The notes: generated from the sequence alone by a model not told the origin. 11,560 nt of DNA from CAYRAV01 sp964422365 (GCA_964422365.1 CAYRAV010000084.1:1-11560); one strand, 5' to 3'. Counted from the first letter of the stretch, positions 1 to 8,685 are shown. Made by a program: numbers and translations.

Positions 1-1486
1 CATCTGCCGGACGGTAAACCGTAAAATTAGGCATTGCACGTAACATTGCCAATTGTTCAATTGGCTCATGTGTTGGTCCGTCTTCTCCTACTCCAATACT
101 GTCATGTGTCAGTACATAAGTTAATGGTGCTCCCATCAGGGCAGATAATCTTGCCATTGGTTTTACATAATCAGAAAATACAAAGAATGTGGAAACGTAT
201 ACATTCAACCCTCCATGCAGGGTCATACCATTTCCAATTGCCGCCATTGCTAATTCTCTTACACCAAAATGAAGGTTTCTTCCTGTATAATCTTTCTTTG
301 AGAAGTCTCCCATGTCATTCATATATGTTTTAGTTGATGGTGCTAAGTCCGCTGAACCGCCAATAAAACCAGGCATGATATCCTTCAAACGGTTGATTAC
401 TTTTCCTGACAAATTTCTTGTAGCATCTGCTTTGTCATCATATGCCCAGAATTCTTTTGAATCTAACTCTGCAGGTATTTCTCTGCTATGCATTTTATCC
501 CATAACGCTTTCATTTCCGGATACTTTACTGCATATTCTGCAAACATTTGATTCCATGCTTCTTCTTTTTGGGCGTTTTCTTTTGCTATTTCTTTATAAT
601 TTGCGTATACTTCTTCCGGAACATAAAAGTCCTTTTCTATATTCCACTCAAGGTTTTCTCTTAATGCTTTTATGTTATCTATGCCTAAAGGTTCTCCATG
701 CGCACTGGCTTTTCCTTCTTTTGCAGGGCATCCAAAACCAATTTTTGTTTTCACTGTAATCATAGATGGCCTTGTTGTATCTGCTTTTGCTTCTTGAATT
801 GCTTTTCCGATTGCTTCTAAATCGTTTCCATCTTCTACCACAAGGGTCTGAAACCCGAATGCCTCAAAACGCTTCTGCACATTTTCCGTAAATGCAATAT
901 CTGTATCTCCTTCAATTGAGATTTTGTTAGAATCGTATAAAACAATCAATTTCCCAAGTCCTAATGTTCCCGCAAGAGAAAATGCCTCATAGGAAATTCC
1001 TTCCATCATACAGCCATCTCCGCCCAACACATATGTGTAATGGTCCACAACTGGATAATTCTCTTTGTTAAACCTTGCGGCTAGATGTGCTTCTGCCATT
1101 GCCATTCCCACTGCCATTGCCATTCCCGCACCCAAAGGTCCCGTTGTGGCTTCTACACCTACAGTATGACCATATTCAGGATGTCCTGGTGTTTTCGAAC
1201 CCCATTGCCGAAAGTTTTTCATATCATCGATTGATAAGTCACCATAGCCAAATAAATGCAGCAATGAATACAACAAAGCAGAACCATGTCCACCAGATAA
1301 GATAAAACGGTCTCTATTTTCCCATTTCGGATTTCCTGGGTTGTGATTCATATGTTTTGCCCATAACTCATAGGCCATTGCCGCAGAACCTAAAGGCAGC
1401 CCTGGATGACCTGAATTTGCCTTCTGTATTGCATCCGCTGCCAACACTCGAATGGCATTTACTGACATCATATCGATATTGCTCAT
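1..1486 (-). CDS. tkt: Transketolase, N-terminal three quarters (runs off left edge)
   Basis: This is a thiamine-diphosphate enzyme that moves two-carbon ketol units between sugar phosphates in the cytoplasmic non-oxidative pentose phosphate pathway. The first 495 codons are present; the family is usually about 660 residues, so the C-terminal domain lies beyond the left edge. Visible landmarks are NSGHPG (His27), SGGHGS (His67), the ThDP/metal motif GGDGCMMEG (Asp157) with Asn187 in DSNKIS, and SAHGEPLG (His263). The pyrimidine domain carries HFGVRELAM with catalytic Glu411, then THDSIGVGEDGPTHEP (His461, His473). The ATG at 1484-1486 is chosen because AGGAGG lies 7 bases upstream (1494-1499). 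The gene has its own promoter and is separated from the upstream transglutaminase gene by 185 bases. Clostridia often split transketolase into two subunits, but here both halves are in one chain. Identification is firm. Confidence 0.97.
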   Translation of the reverse strand, partial: MSNIDMMSVNAIRVLAADAIQKANSGHPGLPLGSAAMAYELWAKHMNHNPGNPKWENRDRFILSGGHGSALLYSLLHLFGYGDLSIDDMKNFRQWGSKTPGHPEYGHTVGVEATTGPLGAGMAMAVGMAMAEAHLAARFNKENYPVVDHYTYVLGGDGCMMEGISYEAFSLAGTLGLGKLIVLYDSNKISIEGDTDIAFTENVQKRFEAFGFQTLVVEDGNDLEAIGKAIQEAKADTTRPSMITVKTKIGFGCPAKEGKASAHGEPLGIDNIKALRENLEWNIEKDFYVPEEVYANYKEIAKENAQKEEAWNQMFAEYAVKYPEMKALWDKMHSREIPAELDSKEFWAYDDKADATRNLSGKVINRLKDIMPGFIGGSADLAPSTKTYMNDMGDFSKKDYTGRNLHFGVRELAMAAIGNGMTLHGGLNVYVSTFFVFSDYVKPMARLSALMGAPLTYVLTHDSIGVGEDGPTHEPIEQLAMLRAMPNFTVYRPAD

Positions 1487-1612
1487 TTTTTTTCCTCCTA
1501 ATATCCATGTACATAATACGATTTATTTGTAACTGCTTTGCACCCTTCACAATTACATATATCATTCTTATTTTGTGTATATCCAATACGCAAAATACAC
1601 GCTAATATTAGT

Positions 1613-1641
1613 ATTATACTCCAAAATACCCAAAAAATCCA
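1613..1641 (-). promoter_or_regulatory. Putative sigma-A-type promoter of tkt
   Basis: On the minus strand there is a perfect -10 hexamer TATAAT (1613-1618). Seventeen bases upstream is a weak -35, TGGATT (1636-1641, 3 of 6 matches). The predicted leader is about 120 bases long. It contains a small inverted repeat with two mutually exclusive pairings (1569-1575 with 1591-1597, or 1575-1580 with 1595-1600). No terminator is evident between the upstream transglutaminase stop and this promoter. Confidence 0.55.
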
Positions 1642-1671
1642 CATATAATTTTAATATGCTGCCTGTATGAT

Positions 1672-4623
1672 TTACAACAGTCGAATATATTGATAATACA
1701 GTATTTTCACTTTTGATATAGATGTAAAGACTTCTTTTCTCATCTTTTCTTCAATTAATCTTACCATTTCTAACTGATGTACTGGTACATCACGATTACT
1801 ATAGGCAGCCATATTAACAATTTCTATAAACTCTATCCACTGTTTTTTGTCTGCTGTTTGTGTGATATATTCTAATGCCTTTTTCTGATTTATTTCTCCC
1901 TTTTGGATATATACATTTAATAGTTCTCTTAATGTATCTGTTTCCCCTATAACATGAAGCCCCCTTAATAACACTTCCATTCTTGCATAATAATTACATA
2001 TCCGTCCGTTTTCCTGTCTATGAGAATGGTTACGAATCCGCATTTTCCAAACATATACATAACGCAGCCAGATGAGCAAAACAATCATTCCGCAAGCAAA
2101 TATAATTGTACTCACTATCTTAATCCACTTGACCGCCTTTGCACTTAGTGAAAAGGAACTTTTATGCTGATTCTGTCCTCCCATCTGCTGTTGTGACGCC
2201 TTTTTCGTTGGTGCAGGAGTAGATACAGCATTTTCCCCTTTATCATCTTTGTCTTTGTTGTTATTATACCAGTTTTCCAATAACGAAACAAAATCATCCG
2301 CTTCTATTCCATTATCATAACCTGGCGTTACCTCAACGGGCACCCATCCATATCCTTCTACATAAATTTCTACCCATGCATGGGCATTCGTGTCTTTTAG
2401 CTGAATATTTTTTGCTACTCCTTCTTTGGGCACATCCTCATTCTTTATGATAAACCCTTCCACATACCGGGCAGGCACACCTAAGATGCGAAACATATTA
2501 GTTGCAATTGTTGCGAAATGCGAACAGTATCCTTTCTTCTGCTTGAATAGATAATAATTAATAAAATTTTCACCTTCTGGCAGTTTTCCAGGTTCTAACG
2601 AATATTCCATATGCTCTGACAAATACTCTGTCACAAACTGAACACATTTCCCAATATCATTCAGTTCCATATCTGCATTTCCATATCCGAAGGGACTAGA
2701 ATATATAGAATTTTCCATAAAATTCTGACAGATATTTTGAAGATTTAACATATATTCTCCAAGATTCATATAATTTCCCACATACTCTTCATAACGGTCT
2801 TTATTAGATACATATTCCTGTATTTTTTCCATATACTGTTTTACATCTTTTAGTTTCAATTCACTTTTGAAATATAATATATATTCTATGTCATCAGAGG
2901 CAGACATTCTATAGTATCCATTTCTGTTCTGAATAGAAAGTTTCTGTTCTGATATTCCATCTTCTGTATCAAGTGCAGTTGTTTCCCCAGATTGCTGAAC
3001 TTTCTGAATGAGTTCTTCTAATGTGATATCAGATTCCCAAATTTTTTCTCTATCGTTTTCTGGAATAGAGGCAATACATTGATCCACAAAATTTTTGCTT
3101 TGGTAGTATCGTTCCAACATTCCTTCTATAAAATTTCCACTAGAATATCCATATCCCTCCATTCCGCCTTTTACATATAGATTAAGATTAGGATATCCTG
3201 TATAACTTTTGGCATCATTTTGTTCTTTATCTTTTTTTAAAATACGCCCATAAGGAACAAAATTTTCCGAAAATGGGAAAGCAATATTTCTCACAAAAAT
3301 CGTAGTTGGCTTCTGTCCTAAAATTGCCTGAAGGCTTTTGTAAGAATACCCATCTGCATAACCTCTCACACGAACACTTTTATATTTTACAGTTTCCCTT
3401 TCTTCATCCGGATCATACCAACTAGACAGACTAGACATTAACATCTGCTCGCTGATATCTGTTTCCACATATTGTGCAAATGCTTCTTCCGAAAACCAAT
3501 CTGACATATCCGAAAACAATTCCATCCATACTGCACCGAGTTCTTCTCCATTCTCCATCTGATACACTATTTCCTGTTCTATCTCCTGCTGTTCCCCATC
3601 AAATTCCTCCCAATGGTCATTTTCATACTTTTTTCCAACATAAGATTTTAAATACAAGGGCAGTTGTACATCTCCCGATATATCAACTTCCAGACATTTT
3701 CTTCCTGTATACTTCAGACTGCCTGTCCTTCCCAGTTGTCCATAACTTAATCCTCCTACAGCACTGCCACTTCCATAGCCTTTTATCTTTCCTAAAAAGC
3801 TATTCTGAATCTGCTCCTGAAGCTGATCCCGATATTCTGCTGTTTCATATATTTCATATTTTTTCTTTGGTACAAGTATTGTCAAAATACCTAAAAACAG
3901 CACAAATGTGGCCAAAACCAATGCCGTTGTTCCCACAGTCATAGATTGCAGTGTTTTCTTTTCCTTTACATAGGGCACTTGATACTTTGGCATTGTCAAA
4001 AAAACTGCTATCGCTGCAACAAAACCTAAAAAGTAAAATTGATTCGGAAGAAATCCCACCAAAAGACAGCCTAATGCAATTGGGAATTGTATAATGCACA
4101 CGAAAAACCTAGCTGTTTTATTTACCACAGCATATGCTGTCATTCCTACAATCATTACAATAACAAATGCCAAAAATGCCTTCATATGCTGTTCTGTCTT
4201 TCCCGTTTCCTCAAATAAAGGCAAGCTGATATTATAGTACATCATGACTTTCTCACTAATTACATTGATAATTGCTGCCAATCCCTGAGATATTTCTTTT
4301 CTAAAAAAGAAACTACATATTCCATATAAAATCAATTCCCCTGAAAAAATATATCCGCTTCCTCTGTTAATCCGAAACGTAAACCAAAACAAAATACTAA
4401 TGCATATTATTTCAATAAAAAGTCCTAATTTGGCTACTGGCAATTCCATACCTGTAATAAAACAACACACACAAAAAACAGACAGAGCTGTCACCAGTCC
4501 GATCTCTGCAAACATCCCCATTTTATTATCCAATATTTTGAAGGCTTCTGCTTTTTCTGAAACTGCTTTAACTTTTACAACCTGTATTTCTTCCTGCCCT
4601 GCCCGTTTATTTTTTTTCTTCAA
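1672..4623 (-). CDS. TgpA-like membrane protein with extracytoplasmic transglutaminase domain
   Basis: The 983-residue protein has several hydrophobic segments between about residues 38 and 250, a long extracytoplasmic region (about 255-680), a transglutaminase-like domain (about 685-770), a Ser/Thr/Lys/Gln-rich linker, one more membrane helix (about 833-854) and a cytoplasmic tail. The papain-type active site is visible: GYCSHFA (Cys700), NAHAWVE (His748) and VPVEVTPG (Glu764), with Glu where the family more often has Asp. Members of this superfamily act as cysteine proteases, amidases or crosslinking enzymes; the substrate here is unknown. The start is a TTG at 4621-4623 preceded by AGGGGAG at 8-base spacing. 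It lies 16 bases after the DUF58 stop, so translation is probably coupled. It is the last gene of the MoxR-DUF58-TgpA cluster. The general architecture is secure; the biological role is not. Confidence 0.9.
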   Translation of the reverse strand: MKKKNKRAGQEEIQVVKVKAVSEKAEAFKILDNKMGMFAEIGLVTALSVFCVCCFITGMELPVAKLGLFIEIICISILFWFTFRINRGSGYIFSGELILYGICSFFFRKEISQGLAAIINVISEKVMMYYNISLPLFEETGKTEQHMKAFLAFVIVMIVGMTAYAVVNKTARFFVCIIQFPIALGCLLVGFLPNQFYFLGFVAAIAVFLTMPKYQVPYVKEKKTLQSMTVGTTALVLATFVLFLGILTILVPKKKYEIYETAEYRDQLQEQIQNSFLGKIKGYGSGSAVGGLSYGQLGRTGSLKYTGRKCLEVDISGDVQLPLYLKSYVGKKYENDHWEEFDGEQQEIEQEIVYQMENGEELGAVWMELFSDMSDWFSEEAFAQYVETDISEQMLMSSLSSWYDPDEERETVKYKSVRVRGYADGYSYKSLQAILGQKPTTIFVRNIAFPFSENFVPYGRILKKDKEQNDAKSYTGYPNLNLYVKGGMEGYGYSSGNFIEGMLERYYQSKNFVDQCIASIPENDREKIWESDITLEELIQKVQQSGETTALDTEDGISEQKLSIQNRNGYYRMSASDDIEYILYFKSELKLKDVKQYMEKIQEYVSNKDRYEEYVGNYMNLGEYMLNLQNICQNFMENSIYSSPFGYGNADMELNDIGKCVQFVTEYLSEHMEYSLEPGKLPEGENFINYYLFKQKKGYCSHFATIATNMFRILGVPARYVEGFIIKNEDVPKEGVAKNIQLKDTNAHAWVEIYVEGYGWVPVEVTPGYDNGIEADDFVSLLENWYNNNKDKDDKGENAVSTPAPTKKASQQQMGGQNQHKSSFSLSAKAVKWIKIVSTIIFACGMIVLLIWLRYVYVWKMRIRNHSHRQENGRICNYYARMEVLLRGLHVIGETDTLRELLNVYIQKGEINQKKALEYITQTADKKQWIEFIEIVNMAAYSNRDVPVHQLEMVRLIEEKMRKEVFTSISKVKILYYQYIRLL

Positions 4624-4639
4624 AAAATTCTCTCCCCTT

Positions 4640-5668
4640 CTATTTTACCAAAGATGATAAGGTTCCAATTTCATTTTGATTGATAAAGTATCCGTTTCCG
4701 GCACCCTCTTCTTCCATGCATTGCAAAAGTGCCTCCTGTTTCTCTCCTCTTCCTTCGAGTCCATTTTCATAAATGCACTGTAATAAAAATAATATTTCAT
4801 CTTTTTTAGAAACCATTTCCTTACAGTATCCTTCCTCTGTACACCAGCAAACCAGAATATTCTTTTCCTGCTCTAATAAATATTCTATAAATGTGACTAA
4901 TTTCTGTATCACTCCATCTATACATTCATATGTTTTCTGCTCAATAGATACAAAAATCACTATCTGTTCTACAAGCGGCAGGCTAAATTCCTTTACCAGA
5001 ATCTGCTCTTTCTTGCTGCTTAATTTCCAGTGGATACGTTGCAGACGGTCTCCCTCCCTATATGTTCTAATGTCAAAAATCTCACTGGGATCATCTCCCG
5101 GCCTGTCTTTTGAAAATGTTTCATCTAAATTTGCCCTGTTTAAAAGAATCCCCTTTTCCTCTTCTTTCAGTTCTGCCTTTTTTGGCCATACAGGCAACTG
5201 TATTTCACCAAAACCTTTTCTGCTCACAGAATAGATTCTAAAATAATCATAAATTTTTACTTTTTTCACTTTTATGTTTACAAGCCCGCAGTATTCTGGT
5301 TTCACAATCACCTCAAATTTCCTGCTGTCCTTTGCATCTGTACAAATATTTACCTTCTGCTCTTTCTTTCTCTTGCCATGTCCATAAAAAAACTGAATAT
5401 ACACTGTGCCATACAACACTGGAAGAATGGATTTGTTTTCTATATTTAAAATAATCTTCGCATCTTCCTGCTGATAAAGATATCCTATATTTTCCGACAG
5501 AGAAACTTCTATTTTTGAATGTATCAGAAGTCTTATGATACACATCATGATAAAGGGCAGCAAAATTACAATTGCAGATACCAGAAATGAAGTATATTCA
5601 TTGTATAGTACCACAAAAAAAAAGGAATACGCTACTAATATTACATATATCAGTCTATTTTTCCACAT
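4640..5668 (-). CDS. DUF58 domain membrane protein
   Basis: The protein has 342 residues. Two hydrophobic helices near the N-terminus (about 5-22 and 27-48) anchor it in the membrane. A beta-rich segment follows (about 55-150), then the DUF58 core (about 185-250). The hallmark is RPGDDPSEIFDIRTYREGD followed by RIHWKLSSK (about residues 189-219). Proteins of this family are nearly always encoded beside a MoxR ATPase and often a transglutaminase-like protein, as here; their biochemical role is not settled. The reading frame is open upstream to a TTG at 5692, inside the MoxR gene. The ATG at 5666-5668 is preferred because AGGAGG (5675-5680) sits 6 bases upstream. That RBS overlaps the TAG stop of the MoxR gene, a typical coupled-operon layout. 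Confidence 0.92.
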   Translation of the reverse strand: MWKNRLIYVILVAYSFFFVVLYNEYTSFLVSAIVILLPFIMMCIIRLLIHSKIEVSLSENIGYLYQQEDAKIILNIENKSILPVLYGTVYIQFFYGHGKRKKEQKVNICTDAKDSRKFEVIVKPEYCGLVNIKVKKVKIYDYFRIYSVSRKGFGEIQLPVWPKKAELKEEEKGILLNRANLDETFSKDRPGDDPSEIFDIRTYREGDRLQRIHWKLSSKKEQILVKEFSLPLVEQIVIFVSIEQKTYECIDGVIQKLVTFIEYLLEQEKNILVCWCTEEGYCKEMVSKKDEILFLLQCIYENGLEGRGEKQEALLQCMEEEGAGNGYFINQNEIGTLSSLVK

Positions 5669-5678
5669 AAACAGCCTC

Positions 5679-6617
5679 CTACTTAATATCAAGCACCTTT
5701 ACTTTTTTCAGTATTCCTTCTAATACATACTCTTCTGCATTTTTTCCTAACTTTGCCTTTGTACTCAGGATAATCCTATGTGCTCCCACCGCTGTAAAAT
5801 AGTTTCTAATATCCTCCGGCAGCACATAATCTCTTCCTTCCACAAATGCGGAAGCCTTTGCCATATCAATTAATGCAAGTGTTCCCCTTGGACTTAATCC
5901 TAATTCTAACATCTCATGATTTCTGGTTTCACTTACCAGATTTACCGCATACTGGTATACACTGTCTTGTACATATACCTGCTCTACCGCTTCCTGCATT
6001 TGACAGAGTTCCTCAATTGATACTACACGCTGCACCATCTCCATAGGGTCTCTGCCATGTCTTTCTTTCAACATAGCAATCTCCTGCTCCTGCGCAGGAT
6101 AACCAATGGTCATTTTTATCATAAAACGATCCAACTGGGATTCCGGCAACATCTGGGTTCCAATCGAACCAAGGGGATTCTGTGTTGCAATAACAATAAA
6201 TGGTTTTGGTACTTCTTTTGTGACACCATCAATGGTAACGTTCCCCTCTTCCATGACCTCTAATAATGCAGACTGTGTTTTGGAAGATGTCCGATTAATC
6301 TCATCTGCTAAGAATAGATTGCACATAACAGCACCTTCTTTGTATACAAACTCCTTTTCCTGATTAAGAACATGAAAACCAATCAAATCTGTTGGCAATA
6401 CATCTGGTGTAAATTGCATACGCTTATGTTCTAACTCCATTGTTTTTGAAAAAGCTAATGCAATACTGGTCTTTCCTACTCCTGGAACATCTTCAATTAA
6501 AATATGTCCTTGTGCCAAAATTGCTGTCAATGCCATCTTGATTGCCGGCTGTTTCCCAATAATTACTTTTGAAATTTCTCCTATAATATGTTGTATTTTG
6601 TCTGTGTACTGATTCAT
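5679..6617 (-). CDS. MoxR-family AAA+ ATPase
   Basis: This is a 312-residue cytoplasmic ATPase of usual length for the MoxR/RavA-like group. Such proteins are regarded as chaperone-like factors that mature or regulate partner complexes. Motifs in order: Walker A DVPGVGKTS (residues 43-51), Walker B LFLADEINR (101-109, Asp105 and Glu106), sensor 1 ATQNP (144-148), an arginine finger in ESQLDRF (Arg164) and sensor 2 LSPRG (Arg244). All key ATPase residues are present, so it should be active. The ATG at 6615-6617 is preceded by a modest purine-rich RBS (GAGAGG) about 12 bases upstream. The gene is followed within 10 bases by the DUF58 gene. Its own promoter is not clear; transcription probably comes from the upstream subtilase promoter. 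Confidence 0.95.
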   Translation of the reverse strand: MNQYTDKIQHIIGEISKVIIGKQPAIKMALTAILAQGHILIEDVPGVGKTSIALAFSKTMELEHKRMQFTPDVLPTDLIGFHVLNQEKEFVYKEGAVMCNLFLADEINRTSSKTQSALLEVMEEGNVTIDGVTKEVPKPFIVIATQNPLGSIGTQMLPESQLDRFMIKMTIGYPAQEQEIAMLKERHGRDPMEMVQRVVSIEELCQMQEAVEQVYVQDSVYQYAVNLVSETRNHEMLELGLSPRGTLALIDMAKASAFVEGRDYVLPEDIRNYFTAVGAHRIILSTKAKLGKNAEEYVLEGILKKVKVLDIK

Positions 6618-6625
6618 GTCATTCT

Positions 6626-6772
6626 CTATCCTCTCTTTTTATTCTTATAAGCAGCAGCAAAATCCAGCATGGTTTGACTTTGAGAATCGCAATGAACGGT
6701 AATTTCCCCACAGCCTACTGCCTTATAAGTTTTATCCACCATCCATTTGTCATATCTATCTAACTTTCCATT
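6626..6772 (-). other. Open in-frame extension after the subtilase stop (possible small ORF or lost C-terminus)
   Basis: The 155-base gap between the subtilase stop and the MoxR start contains a reading frame in phase with the subtilase. It continues for 48 codons after the TAG (6773-6775) to a second TAG (6626-6628). Within it, an ATG at 6740-6742 would give a 38-residue peptide starting MVDKTYKAVGCGEITVHC and ending with KNKKRG. No convincing ribosome binding site precedes that ATG. The translation has ordinary protein-like composition with two cysteines, unlike the shadow frames nearby. It could be a degraded C-terminal extension of the subtilase, a relic of another gene, or a real small protein. 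I do not recognise it. Confidence 0.3.
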
Positions 6773-8461
6773 CTACTTAACACTCTTTAATATAAATGGT
6801 GTTACCCTCTTATTTCCAGCTTTATCCTCTGCATATACAGTAATAAACTGTTGTTTTTTATTGTACTTTATTTTCAATTTATTGTTTTTCAGCTTACCAG
6901 CCTTTCCTTTTTTTGATTTAAAATATTCCAGTTGCTTCTTTCCGTATGCATACCTTACATTTTTTACTGTTGTATCTTTATCTGTTATTTTGAAAGTAAT
7001 ATAGGTCTGATCCTTTATTGCAGTAATTACAGGTGCTTCTATATCCACTACCATTTGTATCACTTTTACACTTTCATTTCCTGCATAATCCCTTAAGAAA
7101 ATTGTATATTTTCCCGTCTTCTCCACACAAAAGCTTGCTTCTTCTATTCTAGTCCCTCTCATTCCATGTAAAAAGTAAGCAATATTCTTTTTTCCTTTTG
7201 CATAATTCATGCTGCATAATCTTGAACCACCTTGTTCTAATACATTAAACACAACATTTCCGCTATAATCGGTATGCATATCATGCACAGCAGGTACTTT
7301 TTCATCAGTCAGCAATCTATCGATATTCTCTACAACCTGTTCTGCATCAATAATACCACCTAAAATACTCTTTCCTTCATCTGCTGTGAAAGGATTACAG
7401 GATTCTAACAATAATTGCTTTACAGCTTTGGGATAGACATGTGCTTTTGTGCCATAGACCAAAGCAGTCATTCCTGTCACGATAGATGCAGCTATGTCCG
7501 TTCCTGAACTGTAACTGTATGCAGAACCAGCACAAGTACTATATATATTCTCTCCATTTGCTGCCACATGAACAGTTTGTCCATAATTAGAAAAATCACT
7601 TAATGTGCCATCTTCCTTAACAGAACCAACTACCACAACATTATCTAAATCTGCAAAACATGCTGGATATGTAGTAACTTCATCATTATTCTTCCCCTGA
7701 TTCCCAGCAGAAACCACGAATAATTTCCCAGATTCCAAAATAATGCTTTTTAATTGTTCTTCCTCTTTTTCACTATTGAGGTTTCCGCTCCAGCCTATAT
7801 TGATAATATCAGCTCCCATAGCTGTTGCATAACGGATAGCTGATACCAGCCTTTTCACACTTATTTTTGCATTATTCTGATCAAAAACCTTCACTGTCAT
7901 AATTTTTACATTTCCCTGGCCTGCAGCATCTTTTATTGCCAGATGATTTCCTGCTATCGCAGCAATCATTCCTGCACAATGTGTTCCATGATCATCGTTC
8001 TGTTTATTTTTTGCTGTATTCTTCTCATCTTGATACGAAATTGTATTATCATTATTATAGAAATCCCATCCATAAACATCATCTACATATCCATTTCCGT
8101 CATCATCGATTCCATTACCAGGAATTTCCTTTTCATTTTTCCACATATTTTGTGACAAATCTTCATGTCGATAATCAATGCCTGTATCTAAAACAGCAAC
8201 GACTACCTGATTGCTGCCTTTATATTTTTCCAATGCCTTCGGAATATTTAACTGCTCCATTCCCTTCAGCCAGTCATGCTCTGTATTGTCAGTAGATTGT
8301 GCTGAAACATGTTTTACCAAACTGCTCTCTATCCATCCTTTGATATTCAATGTTTCTCTAACCTTTTCATCATTATTCCCACAATCACCTAAAACGATTT
8401 GCTGAATAAAAAGAAAAGCCATCAAACATAGTGCAACATACCTTCTATATACTTTCTTCAT
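6773..8461 (-). CDS. Secreted S8 subtilase-like protein lacking the catalytic serine (predicted pseudoprotease)
   Basis: This 562-residue protein has a basic, hydrophobic export signal (about residues 1-25). The sequence LGDC near its end is not a good lipobox, since Asp precedes Cys, so ordinary secretion is inferred. The peptidase S8 domain spans about 84-380: AVLDTGID (Asp92), DDHGTHCAG (His158) and VVSAGNQG (oxyanion Asn254). The nucleophile motif, normally GTSMAxPxVxG, reads GTDIAASIVTG (320-330), so Asp322 replaces the catalytic Ser and Ser replaces the usual Pro. A region near 107-134 rich in Asp/Gly (NGIDDDGNGYVDD) is typical of subtilases and may bind calcium. The C-terminal part (about 395-562) holds two beta-rich Ig-like repeats with AGN motifs (DYAGN, DKAGN) and a Lys-rich stretch. 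The start ATG has GGAGGG 8-9 bases upstream. It heads the probable operon with MoxR, DUF58 and TgpA-like genes. The fold assignment is secure; loss of proteolysis is inferred from the residue change. Confidence 0.93.
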   Translation of the reverse strand: MKKVYRRYVALCLMAFLFIQQIVLGDCGNNDEKVRETLNIKGWIESSLVKHVSAQSTDNTEHDWLKGMEQLNIPKALEKYKGSNQVVVAVLDTGIDYRHEDLSQNMWKNEKEIPGNGIDDDGNGYVDDVYGWDFYNNDNTISYQDEKNTAKNKQNDDHGTHCAGMIAAIAGNHLAIKDAAGQGNVKIMTVKVFDQNNAKISVKRLVSAIRYATAMGADIINIGWSGNLNSEKEEEQLKSIILESGKLFVVSAGNQGKNNDEVTTYPACFADLDNVVVVGSVKEDGTLSDFSNYGQTVHVAANGENIYSTCAGSAYSYSSGTDIAASIVTGMTALVYGTKAHVYPKAVKQLLLESCNPFTADEGKSILGGIIDAEQVVENIDRLLTDEKVPAVHDMHTDYSGNVVFNVLEQGGSRLCSMNYAKGKKNIAYFLHGMRGTRIEEASFCVEKTGKYTIFLRDYAGNESVKVIQMVVDIEAPVITAIKDQTYITFKITDKDTTVKNVRYAYGKKQLEYFKSKKGKAGKLKNNKLKIKYNKKQQFITVYAEDKAGNKRVTPFILKSVK

Positions 8462-8505
8462 ATAACTTCCCTCCGTCCCTTATTACAATCAATGTTTCTT
8501 ATCTA

Positions 8506-8534
8506 AGCATAGCAAAATTTTCTGCCTATTTCAA
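8506..8534 (-). promoter_or_regulatory. Putative promoter of the subtilase-MoxR-DUF58-TgpA operon
   Basis: On the minus strand a -35 TTGAAA (8529-8534, 5 of 6 matches) lies 17 bases from a -10 TATGCT (8506-8511, 4 of 6). The leader to the subtilase ATG is about 40 bases. Upstream, between this promoter and the terminator at 8686, I see no supported gene. That stretch has a perfect 10-base palindrome ATGTGCACAT (8658-8667) and a short inverted repeat, ATCGTT with AACGAT, around 8622-8646. Either could be an operator, but nothing confirms this. Confidence 0.6.
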
Positions 8535-8685
8535 GGTGTTTCTTCCCCATCCAGTGTAAATAAAATAACAGTTCAGCCATGCCAATACATCTTTTGCTAA
8601 AATATACATTTTCACTAAAAAATCGTTCGATTGACTGACAAACGATGCATTGGCGGCATGTGCACATAGAAATGATGGTACAAAT

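Noticed and set aside
3474..3944. Long plus-strand ORF opposite the transglutaminase gene, and similar plus-strand frames opposite other genes
   Set aside because: They are antisense shadows of strongly supported minus-strand genes, rich in His/Leu/Phe/Ser as expected for antisense frames, without RBS.
5669..5692. TTG start for the DUF58 protein overlapping the MoxR gene
   Set aside because: The ATG at 5666-5668 has an ideal AGGAGG at 6 bases and begins directly with the membrane helix.
8378..8389. Possible lipoprotein lipobox in the subtilase signal (LGDC)
   Set aside because: Position -1 before Cys is Asp, not Gly/Ala/Ser, so lipidation is unlikely.
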